Shown: positions 33,574 through 42,233, numbered from the stretch's first letter. The stretch: 64,000 nucleotides of DNA from Pseudomonas knackmussii B13 (GCF_000689415.1 NZ_HG322950.1:2053501-2117500); one strand, 5' to 3'. Translations and numbers: made by a program. Notes: generated by a model from the letters alone, not told the origin.

Positions 33574-35029
33574 ATGCGGTCACCCGAGTAACGGCCTGGG
33601 GCGCTTCCAGCTCGAGGAAGCATTTGCGCAGCAGGTTCTGCGCGGTGAGCAGGCGGTATTCCTTGCTGGCGCGGAAGTCCGAGAGCGGGGTGAAGTCTTC
33701 GCCCAGGGCTTCGGCTGCGCGTTCGAAGGTCGCAGCGCTGAACGGCTGGCCGAGCAGGGCGGCCTCGCAGGCTTGCGCGCGTTTCGGGATCGCGGCCATG
33801 CCGCCGAAGCCGCTGCGCACGGCAGTGATGCGGCAGTCCTCGACGGTGATGCTGAAGGCTGCGCAGACGGCCGAGATGTCGTCGTCCAGGCGCTTGGAGA
33901 CCTTGTAGGCGCGGAACGCCTGCTTGGTCTGCGGGCGCGGGACGATGATCTTCTCGATGAACTCGCCTTCCTGGCGCGCGGTGACCTTGTAGTCGATGAA
34001 GTATTCGTCGATCGGCAGCTCGCGGCTGTCGTTGCCCTTGCGCAGCACGATGCGCGCGCCCAGGGCGATCAGCAGTGGCGGCGAGTCGCCGATGGGAGAG
34101 GCGTTGCCGATGTTGCCGCCCAGGGTGCCCTGGTTGCGGATCTGCAGCGAGGCGAAGCGGTGCAGCAGCTCGCCGAAGTCCGGGTAGTCGTCGGCCAGCA
34201 CTTCGTAGCAGTCGGTCAGCGCGGCAGCTGCGCCCAGTTCGATGCGGTCGGCGAAGACTTCGACACGCTTCATTTCCTCGACATGGCCGACATAGATCAT
34301 CACCGGCAGTTCGCGGTGGAACTGGGTGACTTCCAGGGCCAGGTCGGTGCCGCCGGCCAGCAGGCGGGCCTGCGGGTTGGCGCTGTAGAGGTCGGCCAGG
34401 TCGGCGATGGTCAGCGGCAGCAGGCAGCGCTTGTCGCCGCTGTTCAGCTCGGCGGTCTCGCGCGGGGCGATGGCCTTGAGCTGGGCGATGGTCTGGGCTT
34501 GCGCGGCGTCGTACTGGTCCGGCTGCTTCTGGCAGCAGGACTGCTCGGCGGCATCGAGGATCGGCCGGTAGCCGGTGCAGCGGCAGAGGTTGCCGGCCAG
34601 CGCTTCATAGGCTTCGGCCTTGCGCGCTTCGGTGGTTTCGCCGGTGCTGTTCTTTTGCAGGGCGAACAGCGACATGACGAAGCCGGGGGTACAGAAGCCG
34701 CATTGCGAGCCGTGGCAATCGACCATGGCCTGCTGCACGCCGTGCAGTTCGCCGCGGTGCTTGAGGTCATCGACCACGATCAGCTGCTTGCCATGCAGGG
34801 CAGAAACGAAGGTCAGGCAGGAGTTGAGGGTGCGATAGCGGATGCGCTCGGCGCCTTCGTCGCCGACCAGCTCGCCCACCACCACGGTGCAGGCACCGCA
34901 GTCACCGGAGGCGCAGCCCTCCTTGGTGCCGGTCTTGCCGAGGTGCTGGCGCAGGTAGTTGAGCACGGTGAGATTCGGGTCGAGGCGGTCTTCGACACGC
35001 AGCTCGCGATTGAGCAGGAACCTGATCAA
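33566..35029 (-). CDS. xdhA: Xanthine dehydrogenase, iron-sulfur/FAD (small) subunit
   Basis: Electron-transfer subunit of 487 residues. Two [2Fe-2S] motifs are visible: the plant-type GCASGDCGACTVVVGE, then SQCGFCTPGF with NLCRCTGYRPI. The FAD-binding part carries LLAGGTDLALEV and NQGTLGGNIGNASPIGD. The start is TTG at 35029 with an ideal GGAGG six bases upstream. An ATG at 35034 is out of frame, encodes only ATG-CCT-TGA and overlaps the TTG. First gene of the xdhABC-guaD operon, under a palindrome-bearing promoter. Confidence 0.94.
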   Translation of the reverse strand: MIRFLLNRELRVEDRLDPNLTVLNYLRQHLGKTGTKEGCASGDCGACTVVVGELVGDEGAERIRYRTLNSCLTFVSALHGKQLIVVDDLKHRGELHGVQQAMVDCHGSQCGFCTPGFVMSLFALQKNSTGETTEARKAEAYEALAGNLCRCTGYRPILDAAEQSCCQKQPDQYDAAQAQTIAQLKAIAPRETAELNSGDKRCLLPLTIADLADLYSANPQARLLAGGTDLALEVTQFHRELPVMIYVGHVEEMKRVEVFADRIELGAAAALTDCYEVLADDYPDFGELLHRFASLQIRNQGTLGGNIGNASPIGDSPPLLIALGARIVLRKGNDSRELPIDEYFIDYKVTARQEGEFIEKIIVPRPQTKQAFRAYKVSKRLDDDISAVCAAFSITVEDCRITAVRSGFGGMAAIPKRAQACEAALLGQPFSAATFERAAEALGEDFTPLSDFRASKEYRLLTAQNLLRKCFLELEAPQAVTRVTAYA

Positions 35030-35078
35030 GGCATGCCTCCAGGCGGTTTCTTGTTTTTGGACGGGGCGCGATGGAGCG

Positions 35079-35107
35079 AATCTAGGAAAAGCTGACTTTC
35101 AAGTCAA
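35079..35107 (-). promoter_or_regulatory. xdhA promoter with overlapping palindromic operator
   Basis: Minus-strand TTGACT (35107-35102), a 17-bp spacer and TAGATT (35084-35079) form a good sigma-70 promoter about 50 bp before xdhA. The perfect palindrome TGACTT-TC-AAGTCA (35093-35106) covers the -35 box, ideal for a repressor. A wider AGCTGAC/GTCAGCT pair (35090-35096 and 35126-35132) frames the region. Confidence 0.72.
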
Positions 35108-35181
35108 TATAATTCTGATTTGTCGGTCAGCTATTTCTGCGGGGCCGGCAGGAAAAGGCGACGGCGGAGGCGTGGGCTTTT

Positions 35182-35270
35182 CGTAGGAGCGGATCTTATC
35201 CGCGAAAATCCACTCGCCATGCCTACATGCGCGCCACTGGCGCGCATAGCGGGCAAGGTCTGCTCCTACG
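35182..35270. repeat. REP-like element, CGTAGGAGC...GCTCCTACG
   Basis: CGTAGGAGC (35182-35190) and GCTCCTACG (35262-35270) are perfect 9-bp inverse ends. Inside are GCGGATCTTATCCGC and GCGCGCCACTGGCGCGC hairpins. Same family as the elements at 28.7 and 31.1 kb, but with a longer middle. Confidence 0.75.
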
Positions 35271-35277
35271 CTGTTTT

Positions 35278-35360
35278 ATGGGTCCCCGCGTTCGCGGGGA
35301 AGACGCAAGAGAAGACGAATCTTGATCCCGTCACTCCCGCGAACGCGGGAGCCCAAAATA
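35278..35360. repeat. REP doublet (REPIN-like), CCCCGCG-TT-CGCGGGG type
   Basis: Two related hairpins in opposite orientation: TCCCCGCG-TT-CGCGGGGA (35283-35300) and CTCCCGCG-AA-CGCGGGAG (35334-35351), with conserved outer GGGT/GACG-type flanks. The mirrored pair about 50 bp apart matches the organisation of REPINs. This is a different sequence family from the GTAGGAGC repeat 10 bp to its left. Confidence 0.75.
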
Positions 35361-35400
35361 CAGTTGCTCCTAAAAGGGGATTCGAGTGAAGCGGGGGCAC

Positions 35401-35437
35401 AAAAAAAGACGGCAGCCGGGGGTATGTCGGCTGCCGT
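35401..35437 (-). terminator. Rho-independent terminator of alkB
   Basis: On the minus strand ACGGCAGCC (35437-35429) pairs with GGCTGCCGT (35417-35409) over an 11-nt loop and is followed by an uninterrupted run of T after CT. Strong terminator for the alkane monooxygenase gene. Confidence 0.9.
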
Positions 35438-35460
35438 AAAGGCGTGGAGGGTGGAAGGGG

Positions 35461-36594
35461 TCAGGCGCGCTGGGTGTCGCTGAGCTGGTATTCCTCGCCG
35501 GCGTAGTAGGCCCGCACGCGGGGATTCATCACGGCGCGCCAGAGTGGCGGGAACAGCGCCAGGACGATCATCCCGGCATAGCCGTTGGGCAGTTGCGGGC
35601 TGGCGTCGTAGTGGCGCAGCACCTGGTAGCGGCGCTTGGCGTAGGCGTGGTGGTCGGAATGCCGCTGCAGGTGGAAGAGGAACAAGTTGGTCAGCAGGAA
35701 GTTGCTGTTCCAGCTGTGCTCGTGGGTAGTGCGTTCGTAGCGCCCGTCGTCCAGGCGCCGGCGGTGCAGGCCGTAGTGTTCGACGTAGTTGACGATTTCC
35801 AGCAGGGTGAAGGCCATCGCTGACTGGCCGAGGAAGTACACCGCGCCGATCCAGCCGAAGGCGACGCTGAACCCGACCAGGAAGAGCGCGCTGATGACGT
35901 ACCACCAGATCAGCTCGTTGCGCCAATGCAGCGCCGGCAGGCCCTTGCGTTTCAGACGTTGGGCCTCCAGGCGCCAGGCGTTGAGGAAGTTGTGCTTGTA
36001 GGCGTGGGGAAGGAAGGCGTACAGGCTCTGGTCGTAGCGCGAGGAGGAGGCGTCGTCGGGGGTGGAGACGTTCACGTGGTGGCCACGGACGTGCTCGACC
36101 TTGAACCCGGCATAGCACACCGCCGCCAGCAGTAGTCCGCCGGCCATCTGCTCCAGTTGCGGGTCCTTGTGGATCAGCTCGTGGGACACGGTGATGCCGA
36201 TGGCGCCCATCACGGTGCCTACCGAAAGAATCCAGCCGAGCTTGCCGACCCAGTTCCACGCCTCGTAATGGGCGAGCACCCAGCCGCCGTAGACGAGCAT
36301 GCCCAGCAGCAGCGGCACGGTCAGCAGGCTGAGGAAACGGTAGTAGCCCTCGCGCTCCAGCACCGGCACCTCGGTGGTTTCGTCGGGGTTGGCCGGGTCG
36401 CGGCCGACGATGGCATCGAGAATCGGGATCACCAGGAACACCACGCTGATGACGAACCAGCCCCAGGCATTGGGATGGTCGCTGCCGTACGACCACCAGT
36501 AGCTCACGGGGATGCCGAACACCGGCACCAGCCAGATCCAGTAGCCGGCTTTCTTCAGGCTCAGCATCCAGGCAGGGGGAAGGAAGGCGAACAT
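35461..36594 (-). CDS. alkB: Alkane 1-monooxygenase
   Basis: Membrane non-haem diiron enzyme that hydroxylates medium- to long-chain n-alkanes at the terminal carbon, needing rubredoxin electrons. The 377-residue protein has about six transmembrane segments and all the histidine boxes: HELIH (138-142), EHVRGHH (167-173), NYVEHYGLHR and HSDHH (312-316) with LQRHSDHHAYAKRRYQ. Its place between xdhA and a GntR gene next to smc matches the alkB2 copy of P. aeruginosa. No rubredoxin gene is nearby. A strong terminator follows, so it is probably monocistronic, with a palindromic operator just upstream. Confidence 0.95.
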   Translation of the reverse strand: MFAFLPPAWMLSLKKAGYWIWLVPVFGIPVSYWWSYGSDHPNAWGWFVISVVFLVIPILDAIVGRDPANPDETTEVPVLEREGYYRFLSLLTVPLLLGMLVYGGWVLAHYEAWNWVGKLGWILSVGTVMGAIGITVSHELIHKDPQLEQMAGGLLLAAVCYAGFKVEHVRGHHVNVSTPDDASSSRYDQSLYAFLPHAYKHNFLNAWRLEAQRLKRKGLPALHWRNELIWWYVISALFLVGFSVAFGWIGAVYFLGQSAMAFTLLEIVNYVEHYGLHRRRLDDGRYERTTHEHSWNSNFLLTNLFLFHLQRHSDHHAYAKRRYQVLRHYDASPQLPNGYAGMIVLALFPPLWRAVMNPRVRAYYAGEEYQLSDTQRA

Positions 36595-36615
36595 GGCGCA
36601 ACTCTCTATTTGTAG

Positions 36616-36630
36616 GATTGTCGGACAATC
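36616..36630. promoter_or_regulatory. GntR/FCD-type operator upstream of alkB
   Basis: Perfect 15-bp palindrome GATTGTC-G-GACAATC, 21 bp before the alkB start codon on the minus strand. Its core TTGTCGGACAA fits the TNGTNNNACNA consensus of FadR/FCD GntR regulators, and a gene for such a regulator lies divergently 140 bp away. Confidence 0.75.
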
Positions 36631-36700
36631 ATGCGCCGATATGGCCTAGGACACGCACCAACCTTCGTACAGTCCTTCCCCTTGACCGGAGCCAAGACGG

Positions 36701-36717
36701 GTAACACCCTGTGTTAC
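36701..36717. promoter_or_regulatory. Second palindrome upstream of gntR
   Basis: Perfect 7-3-7 palindrome GTAACAC-CCT-GTGTTAC, 54 bp before the gntR start. It does not match the FCD consensus, so a different protein may bind it. No promoter boxes could be placed with confidence around it. Confidence 0.55.
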
Positions 36718-36770
36718 ACTTCGGCGCCCCCGAGCCCCTCCCGATCAGCCCCGCAGCGATAAGGACAACC

Positions 36771-37430
36771 ATGACGTTCAAGGCCCCGGACAGCCTGGCT
36801 GAACAGATTGCCCACCACCTCGCCGAACGCATCATCCGAGGGGAACTCAAGGAGCGCGAGCGCATCCAGGAGCAGAAGGTCACCCAGTCGCTGAACGTCA
36901 GCCGCGGCTCGGTTCGCGAGGCCCTGCTGATCCTCGAGCGCCGCCACCTGGTCGTCATCCTGCCGCGCCGCGGCGCGCAAGTTTCCGAACTCTCCGCAAG
37001 CCACGTGGAAAGCCTCTACGCGCTGGTCATGGAGCTGTACATCCTGCTCGCCGTGGCGGTGGCCAAGCGCTGGCGTGAACAGGCCGACCTGCAGCCTTTC
37101 CTGGCAATCCAGCAGCGTCTGCAGAGCGACCTGCAGCGCGGCGACATCAACGCTTTCGTCGAGTCCAGCTTCGCCATCATGCGCGCTGCCTATCCGTTCG
37201 CCGCCAATCCTTATCTCGAGGAAACGCTGGAGAACCTGCTGCCGGCGATCAGCCGCACCTACCACCTGGCGCTGGAGCGGCGCAAAGGCGAAATGAGCCA
37301 GTTCATCGTCAGTTTCGCCCGGCTGCTGCAGGCGGTGATCGACCGCGACGAGGAGTCGATCCGCAGCACCCTGCACGAGTACGGCCGCCGCAACAGCCAG
37401 CTGGTCCTGGCCGCCCTGGCCGAGCGTTGA
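36771..37430 (+). CDS. GntR family regulator, FCD subfamily
   Basis: A 219-residue regulator. The N-terminal winged helix has ELKERERIQEQKVTQSLNVS followed by RGSVREALLILERRHLV and LPRRGAQV. The C-terminal FCD helical domain continues to the end (FVESSFAIMRAAYPFAANPYLEETL). The start at 36771 has AAGGAC. An upstream in-frame ATG at 36711 would lie inside the palindrome region and is rejected. Divergent from alkB and 10 bp upstream of smc, so it may be co-transcribed with smc. It is the likely controller of alkB through the GATTGTC palindrome. Its effector could be a fatty acid or alkanol, not shown by sequence. Confidence 0.92.
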   Translation: MTFKAPDSLAEQIAHHLAERIIRGELKERERIQEQKVTQSLNVSRGSVREALLILERRHLVVILPRRGAQVSELSASHVESLYALVMELYILLAVAVAKRWREQADLQPFLAIQQRLQSDLQRGDINAFVESSFAIMRAAYPFAANPYLEETLENLLPAISRTYHLALERRKGEMSQFIVSFARLLQAVIDRDEESIRSTLHEYGRRNSQLVLAALAER

Positions 37431-37440
37431 GGAGCCCGGC

Positions 37441-40400
37441 ATGCGCCTGAAGTGCATCAAGCTGGCCGGCTTCAAGTCCTTCGTCGATCCGACCACCGTC
37501 AGCTTCCCGAGCAACATGGCCGCCGTGGTCGGCCCCAACGGCTGCGGCAAGTCGAACATCATCGACGCCGTTCGCTGGGTAATGGGCGAGAGTTCGGCGA
37601 AGAACCTCCGTGGCGAGTCGATGACCGACGTCATCTTCAACGGCTCCAACACGCGCAAGCCGGTGACCCAGGCGTCCATCGAGCTGATCTTCGACAACTC
37701 GGACAACACCCTGGTCGGCGAATACGCCGCCTACGCCGAGATTTCCATCCGCCGCCGCGTTACCCGCGACGGCCAGAACACCTACTTCCTCAACGGCACC
37801 AAGTGCCGGCGCCGCGATATCACCGACATCTTCCTCGGCACCGGCCTGGGCCCGCGCAGCTACTCGATCATCGAGCAGGGGATGATCTCCAAGCTGATCG
37901 AGGCCAAGCCGGAGGACCTGCGCAACTTCATCGAGGAAGCCGCCGGCATCTCCAAGTACAAGGAGCGCCGCCGCGAGACCGAGAACCGCATCCGCCGCAC
38001 CCAGGAGAACCTGGCGCGCCTGTCCGACCTGCGCGAAGAGCTGGAGCGCCAGCTCGAACGCCTGCACCGCCAGGCCCAGTCGGCGGAGAAGTACCAGGAA
38101 TACAAGGCCGAGGAGCGCCAGCTCAAGGCCCAGCTCGGCGCCCTGCGCTGGCGTGACCTGAACGAGCAGGTCGGGCAGAAGGAGCGGGTAATCGGCGACC
38201 AGGAAGTCGCCTTCGAGGCGCTGGTGGCCGAGCAGCGCAGCGCCGACGCCAGCATCGAACGCCTGCGCGACGGTCACCACGAGCTGTCCGAGCGCTTCAA
38301 CCAGGTGCAGGGCCGCTTCTACTCGGTGGGCGGCGACATCGCCCGCGTCGAGCAGAGCATCCAGCACGGCCAGCAGCGACTGCGCCAGTTGCAGGACGAC
38401 CTGCGCGAAGCCGAGCGCGCGCGCCAGGAAACCGAATCCCACCTGGGCCACGACCGCACCTTGCTGTCGACCCTCGGCGAAGAGCTGGAAATGCTCGCGC
38501 CGGAACAGGAGATCAGCGCCGCCGCCGCCGAAGAGGCCGGTGCCGCGCTGGAGCAGGCCGAAGCCGGCATGCACGACTGGCAGCAGCGCTGGGATGCCTT
38601 CAACCAGCAGAGCGCCGAACCGCGCCGCGAGGCGGAGGTTCAGCAGTCGCGCATCCAGCACCTGGAGCAGAGCCTGGAGCGCCAGGGCGAGCGCGAGCGC
38701 CGCCTGGGCGAAGAGCGACAGCAGCTGGCTGCCGATCCGGAAGGCGCGGCCATCCTCGAGCTGAGCGAGCAGATGGCGGCAGTCGAGTTGCAGTTGGAAG
38801 AGCTGCAGGCCGAGGAGCTGGAGCTGGTCGAGCGTCTGGAGCTGGCGCGTCAGGCCTTGCAGGACGGCAACGTCGCGCAGCATCAGGCGCAGGGCGAACT
38901 GCAGCGCCTGAACGGCCGCATCGCCTCTCTCGAAGCGCTGCAGCAGGCGGCCCTCGATCCGGGCGCCGGCACCGCTGACTGGTTGCGCGAGCAAGGGCTG
39001 GAGCAGCGCCCGCGTTTGGCCGAAGGGCTGCGCGTGGAGGCAGGCTGGGAGCAGGCAGTGGAGGCGGTGCTTGGCGCCGATCTGCAAGCCGTCCTGCTGG
39101 ACGATTTCAATGGGCTGTCGTTCGACAGCCTGGAGCAGGGCGAGCTGCGCCTGCTCGACCTTTCGCGTGGCGCTGCCGCGCAGGCCGGGAGCCTGCTGGA
39201 CAAGGTCAGCAGCGACTTCGACCTGTCGCCCTGGCTGGCCGGCGTGCGCCCGGTCGAAACGCTGGAACAAGCCCTGGCGCAGCGCGCTTCGCTGGCGGCC
39301 GGGCAAAGCCTGGTCAGCCGCGATGGCTATTGGGTCGGGCGGCATTTCCTCCGCACTCGCCGCGGCGAATCCGCCGACAGCGGCGTGCTGGCGCGCGGCC
39401 AGGAACTGGAACGCCTGCACGCCGAGCGCGAAGTGCTGGAAGAGCGCCTCGCCGGCCTCGACGAGCAACTCGAGCAGCAACGCCAGGCCCAGCGCCAGGC
39501 TGAAGATGGCCGCGAGCAGCTGCGCCGGCGCATCCAGGAAGAGGGGCGCCGCCAGGGTGAGCTGAAGGCATCGCTCTCGGCGCAGCAGGCCAAAGTCGAG
39601 CAACTGACCCTGCGTCGTCGCCGCCTCGATGAAGAACTCGCTGAACTGGCTGAACAGCGCGCTGTGGAGCAAGAGCAGCTCGGCGAGGCTCGCCTGAGCC
39701 TGCAGGAAGCCTTGGACGCCATGGCTCAGGACACCGAGCGTCGCGAAGGCTTGCTCGCCGAGCGCGACGCGCAGCGCGAGCGGCTCGACCGCATCCGCCA
39801 GGAAGCGCGTCAGCATAAGGACCAGGCTCATCAGCTGGCGGTTCGTGTCGGCTCGCTCAAGGCGCAACACGAATCTACCCGACAGGCCCTGGAGCGGCTG
39901 GACGTACAGTCCGTCCGCCTCGTCGAACGCTGCGAGCAACTCAGCCTCAACCTGGAGGAGGGCGCCGCGCCGCTGGAAGAGCTGCGCATGCGCCTGGAAG
40001 AGCTGCTGGAACGGCGCATGGGTGTCGAGGACGAGCTGAAGACCGCGCGCCTCACCCTCGAAGACGCCGACCGACAGCTCCGCGATTCCGAGAAACGCCG
40101 CAGCCAGGCCGAGCAGCAGTCGCAATTGCTGCGTGGCCAGTTGGAGCAGCAGCGCATGGAGTGGCAGGCCCTGAACGTGCGGCGCAAGGCGCTGCAGGAA
40201 CAGCTCGGCGAGGACGGCTACGACCTGCATACGGTGCTCGGCACCTTGCCCCACGACGCCAGTGAGGCAATTTGGGACGCTCGCCTGAACGATATCGGCG
40301 GGCGCATCCAGCGCCTGGGTGCGATCAACCTCGCGGCGATCGACGAATACCGTCAGCAATCCGAGCGCAAGCGCTACCTGGACGAGCAGAACGACGACCT

Positions 40401-40929
40401 GGTCGAGGCCCTGGATACGCTGGAAAACGTCATCCGCAAGATCGACCGCGAGACGCGCAATCGCTTCAAGGAAACCTTCGACCAGATCAATGCTGGCCTT
40501 CAGGCACTGTTCCCGAAGGTGTTCGGCGGTGGTCACGCCTATCTGGAACTTACCGGCGAAGATCTACTCGATACAGGGGTGGCGATCATGGCTCGCCCGC
40601 CGGGCAAGAAGAACAGCACCATCCACCTGCTGTCCGGCGGCGAGAAGGCGCTCACCGCGCTGGCCCTGGTGTTCGCCATCTTCCAACTCAATCCGGCGCC
40701 GTTCTGCATGCTCGACGAAGTCGACGCGCCGCTGGACGACGCGAACGTCGGGCGTTATGCCCGGCTGGTCAAGGAGATGTCGGAGAAAGTGCAGTTCATC
40801 TATATCACCCACAACAAGATCGCCATGGAGATGGCCGACCAGTTGATGGGGGTTACCATGCACGAACCGGGTTGTTCGCGCCTGGTGGCGGTGGATGTGG
40901 AAGAGGCAGTGGCACTGGCGGAGGCGTGA
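37441..40929 (+). CDS. smc: Chromosome segregation protein SMC
   Basis: Structural maintenance of chromosomes ATPase of 1162 residues that loads with ScpAB to compact and resolve chromosomes. Walker A GPNGCGKSN is at residues 31-39. Long heptad-rich coiled coils flank a hinge around residues 510-640. The C-terminal head has HLLSGGEKALTALALVFAI (signature) and the Walker B region FCMLDEVDAPLDDANV. Length is normal for the family. The start is ten bases after gntR. The gene is strongly Q/E/R-rich, which generates several long but false antisense frames. Confidence 0.97.
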   Translation: MRLKCIKLAGFKSFVDPTTVSFPSNMAAVVGPNGCGKSNIIDAVRWVMGESSAKNLRGESMTDVIFNGSNTRKPVTQASIELIFDNSDNTLVGEYAAYAEISIRRRVTRDGQNTYFLNGTKCRRRDITDIFLGTGLGPRSYSIIEQGMISKLIEAKPEDLRNFIEEAAGISKYKERRRETENRIRRTQENLARLSDLREELERQLERLHRQAQSAEKYQEYKAEERQLKAQLGALRWRDLNEQVGQKERVIGDQEVAFEALVAEQRSADASIERLRDGHHELSERFNQVQGRFYSVGGDIARVEQSIQHGQQRLRQLQDDLREAERARQETESHLGHDRTLLSTLGEELEMLAPEQEISAAAAEEAGAALEQAEAGMHDWQQRWDAFNQQSAEPRREAEVQQSRIQHLEQSLERQGERERRLGEERQQLAADPEGAAILELSEQMAAVELQLEELQAEELELVERLELARQALQDGNVAQHQAQGELQRLNGRIASLEALQQAALDPGAGTADWLREQGLEQRPRLAEGLRVEAGWEQAVEAVLGADLQAVLLDDFNGLSFDSLEQGELRLLDLSRGAAAQAGSLLDKVSSDFDLSPWLAGVRPVETLEQALAQRASLAAGQSLVSRDGYWVGRHFLRTRRGESADSGVLARGQELERLHAEREVLEERLAGLDEQLEQQRQAQRQAEDGREQLRRRIQEEGRRQGELKASLSAQQAKVEQLTLRRRRLDEELAELAEQRAVEQEQLGEARLSLQEALDAMAQDTERREGLLAERDAQRERLDRIRQEARQHKDQAHQLAVRVGSLKAQHESTRQALERLDVQSVRLVERCEQLSLNLEEGAAPLEELRMRLEELLERRMGVEDELKTARLTLEDADRQLRDSEKRRSQAEQQSQLLRGQLEQQRMEWQALNVRRKALQEQLGEDGYDLHTVLGTLPHDASEAIWDARLNDIGGRIQRLGAINLAAIDEYRQQSERKRYLDEQNDDLVEALDTLENVIRKIDRETRNRFKETFDQINAGLQALFPKVFGGGHAYLELTGEDLLDTGVAIMARPPGKKNSTIHLLSGGEKALTALALVFAIFQLNPAPFCMLDEVDAPLDDANVGRYARLVKEMSEKVQFIYITHNKIAMEMADQLMGVTMHEPGCSRLVAVDVEEAVALAEA

Positions 40930-41231
40930 GTGAAGTGCGCGTTGGACAAATTCCGTACAGTTCATCGCAGGCGTTTCGCAAAAACTTGGGTTATCTCCGT
41001 GATTGTTATGTAAGTGGTTGATTCGGCTAGAGGAAGGCCGGGCAGGGAAGGGCGCGGAGTTGCGCGCAAATATCCCGCCGCGAGCGCCACCGAGACGGTG
41101 TAAAAGTTGTGTCGGGCATGCTAGCTTAATGCCCACTTTTGTTAAGCGTGGGCATACAACTAAGGCACCACGTTCTCAGGGATAGGACATCCTTTTTTCA
41201 TCAGACTTTTTATCAGGGGCACTGGGAATAG
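40930..41231. other. smc-zipA intergenic region with an inverted repeat
   Basis: About 300 bp with lower GC and no credible gene. ATGCCCAC (41129-41136) is inverted as GTGGGCAT (41148-41155), 11-nt loop, about 76 bp before zipA. It could be an operator or a leader hairpin. A canonical promoter could not be assigned. zipA presumably has its own promoter here. Confidence 0.5.
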
Positions 41232-42131
41232 ATGGATATCGGTCTGCGCGAATGGCTGATCGTCATTGGGCTTATCGTCATCGCCGGCATTCTGTTCGAC
41301 GGCTGGCGACGCATGCGGGGCGGCAAGGGCAAGCTGAAGTTCAAGCTTGATCGCCATTTCGCCAATCAGCTGGATGACGAAGACGACAGCAGTCCCGAGT
41401 TGCTCGGGCCTTCGCGCGTAGTCGACCACCAGGAGCCGTCGCTCGACGAGCACGACCTGCCCAAGGTTGCTGCCAAGGAAGGACGCGGCAAGCGCCGCAA
41501 CGAACCGCGCCAGGGCGACCTGGCCCTCGACGATCCGGCGCCAAACCTGCTCGGCCCGCTGGACGAGGAAGTCCTGGACGATCCCCTGGCCGACGACGTC
41601 CCGGTAGCCAAGGAAAAGCCCAAGGCCAAGGATCGCAAGAAAGACAAGGAGAAGGACGCCGAGCGTTCGGCTCCTGCGGCGGATGCCGCGCCTGCTCCGG
41701 TCGAGGAAGTGCTGATCATCAACGTGATCTGTCGCGACGAAGGCGGCTTCAAGGGGCCGGCGCTGCTGCAGAACATCCTCGAGAGCGGCCTGCGCTTCGG
41801 CGAGATGGACATCTTCCACCGCCACGAGAGCATGGCGGGTAACGGCGAAGTGCTGTTCTCCATGGCCAACGCGGTCAAGCCGGGCACCTTCGATCTCGAC
41901 AACATCGACCAGTTCAGCACCCGCGCCGTGAGCTTCTTCCTCGGCCTGCCGGGTCCGCGCCATCCGAAGCAAGCCTTCGATGTGATGGTCGCTGCAGCCC
42001 GCAAGCTGGCCCAGGAGCTCAATGGCGAGCTGAAGGATGAGCAGCGCAGTGTGATGACCGCGCAGACCATCGAGCACTACCGTCAACGCATCAGCGAGTT
42101 CGAGCGCCGCGCGCTGACCCAGAAACGCTGA
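41232..42131 (+). CDS. zipA: Cell division protein ZipA
   Basis: Essential gammaproteobacterial division protein that tethers FtsZ to the inner membrane. The 299-residue protein has one N-terminal transmembrane helix (EWLIVIGLIVIAGILFDGW), a basic cluster, then a charged/proline-rich linker (about residues 45-155, KEKPKAKDRKKDKEKDAE) and the globular FtsZ-binding domain (EVLIINVICRDEGGFKGPALLQ to the end). The position between smc and ligA is the Pseudomonas order. Confidence 0.95.
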   Translation: MDIGLREWLIVIGLIVIAGILFDGWRRMRGGKGKLKFKLDRHFANQLDDEDDSSPELLGPSRVVDHQEPSLDEHDLPKVAAKEGRGKRRNEPRQGDLALDDPAPNLLGPLDEEVLDDPLADDVPVAKEKPKAKDRKKDKEKDAERSAPAADAAPAPVEEVLIINVICRDEGGFKGPALLQNILESGLRFGEMDIFHRHESMAGNGEVLFSMANAVKPGTFDLDNIDQFSTRAVSFFLGLPGPRHPKQAFDVMVAAARKLAQELNGELKDEQRSVMTAQTIEHYRQRISEFERRALTQKR

Positions 42132-42233
42132 TCCGGCGATAAACGACGAGCCCTGAGCTGCAAGCCCTAGCGCTTGGCTTGGGGCTTTGCTTTTCTTGCC
42201 CTGCCGCTTGAAGTTTGCCGCCTGAGGCCTCCC

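Noticed and set aside
31120..33591. An 823-codon plus-strand frame opposite xdhB
   Set aside because: Antisense of the conserved molybdopterin subunit, with V/H/D/G-rich composition and no motif.
37309..40536. A 1075-codon antisense frame within smc
   Set aside because: Mirror of Q/E/R/L-rich SMC coiled coils. Composition is leucine/alanine-rich without domain signatures or a ribosome binding site.
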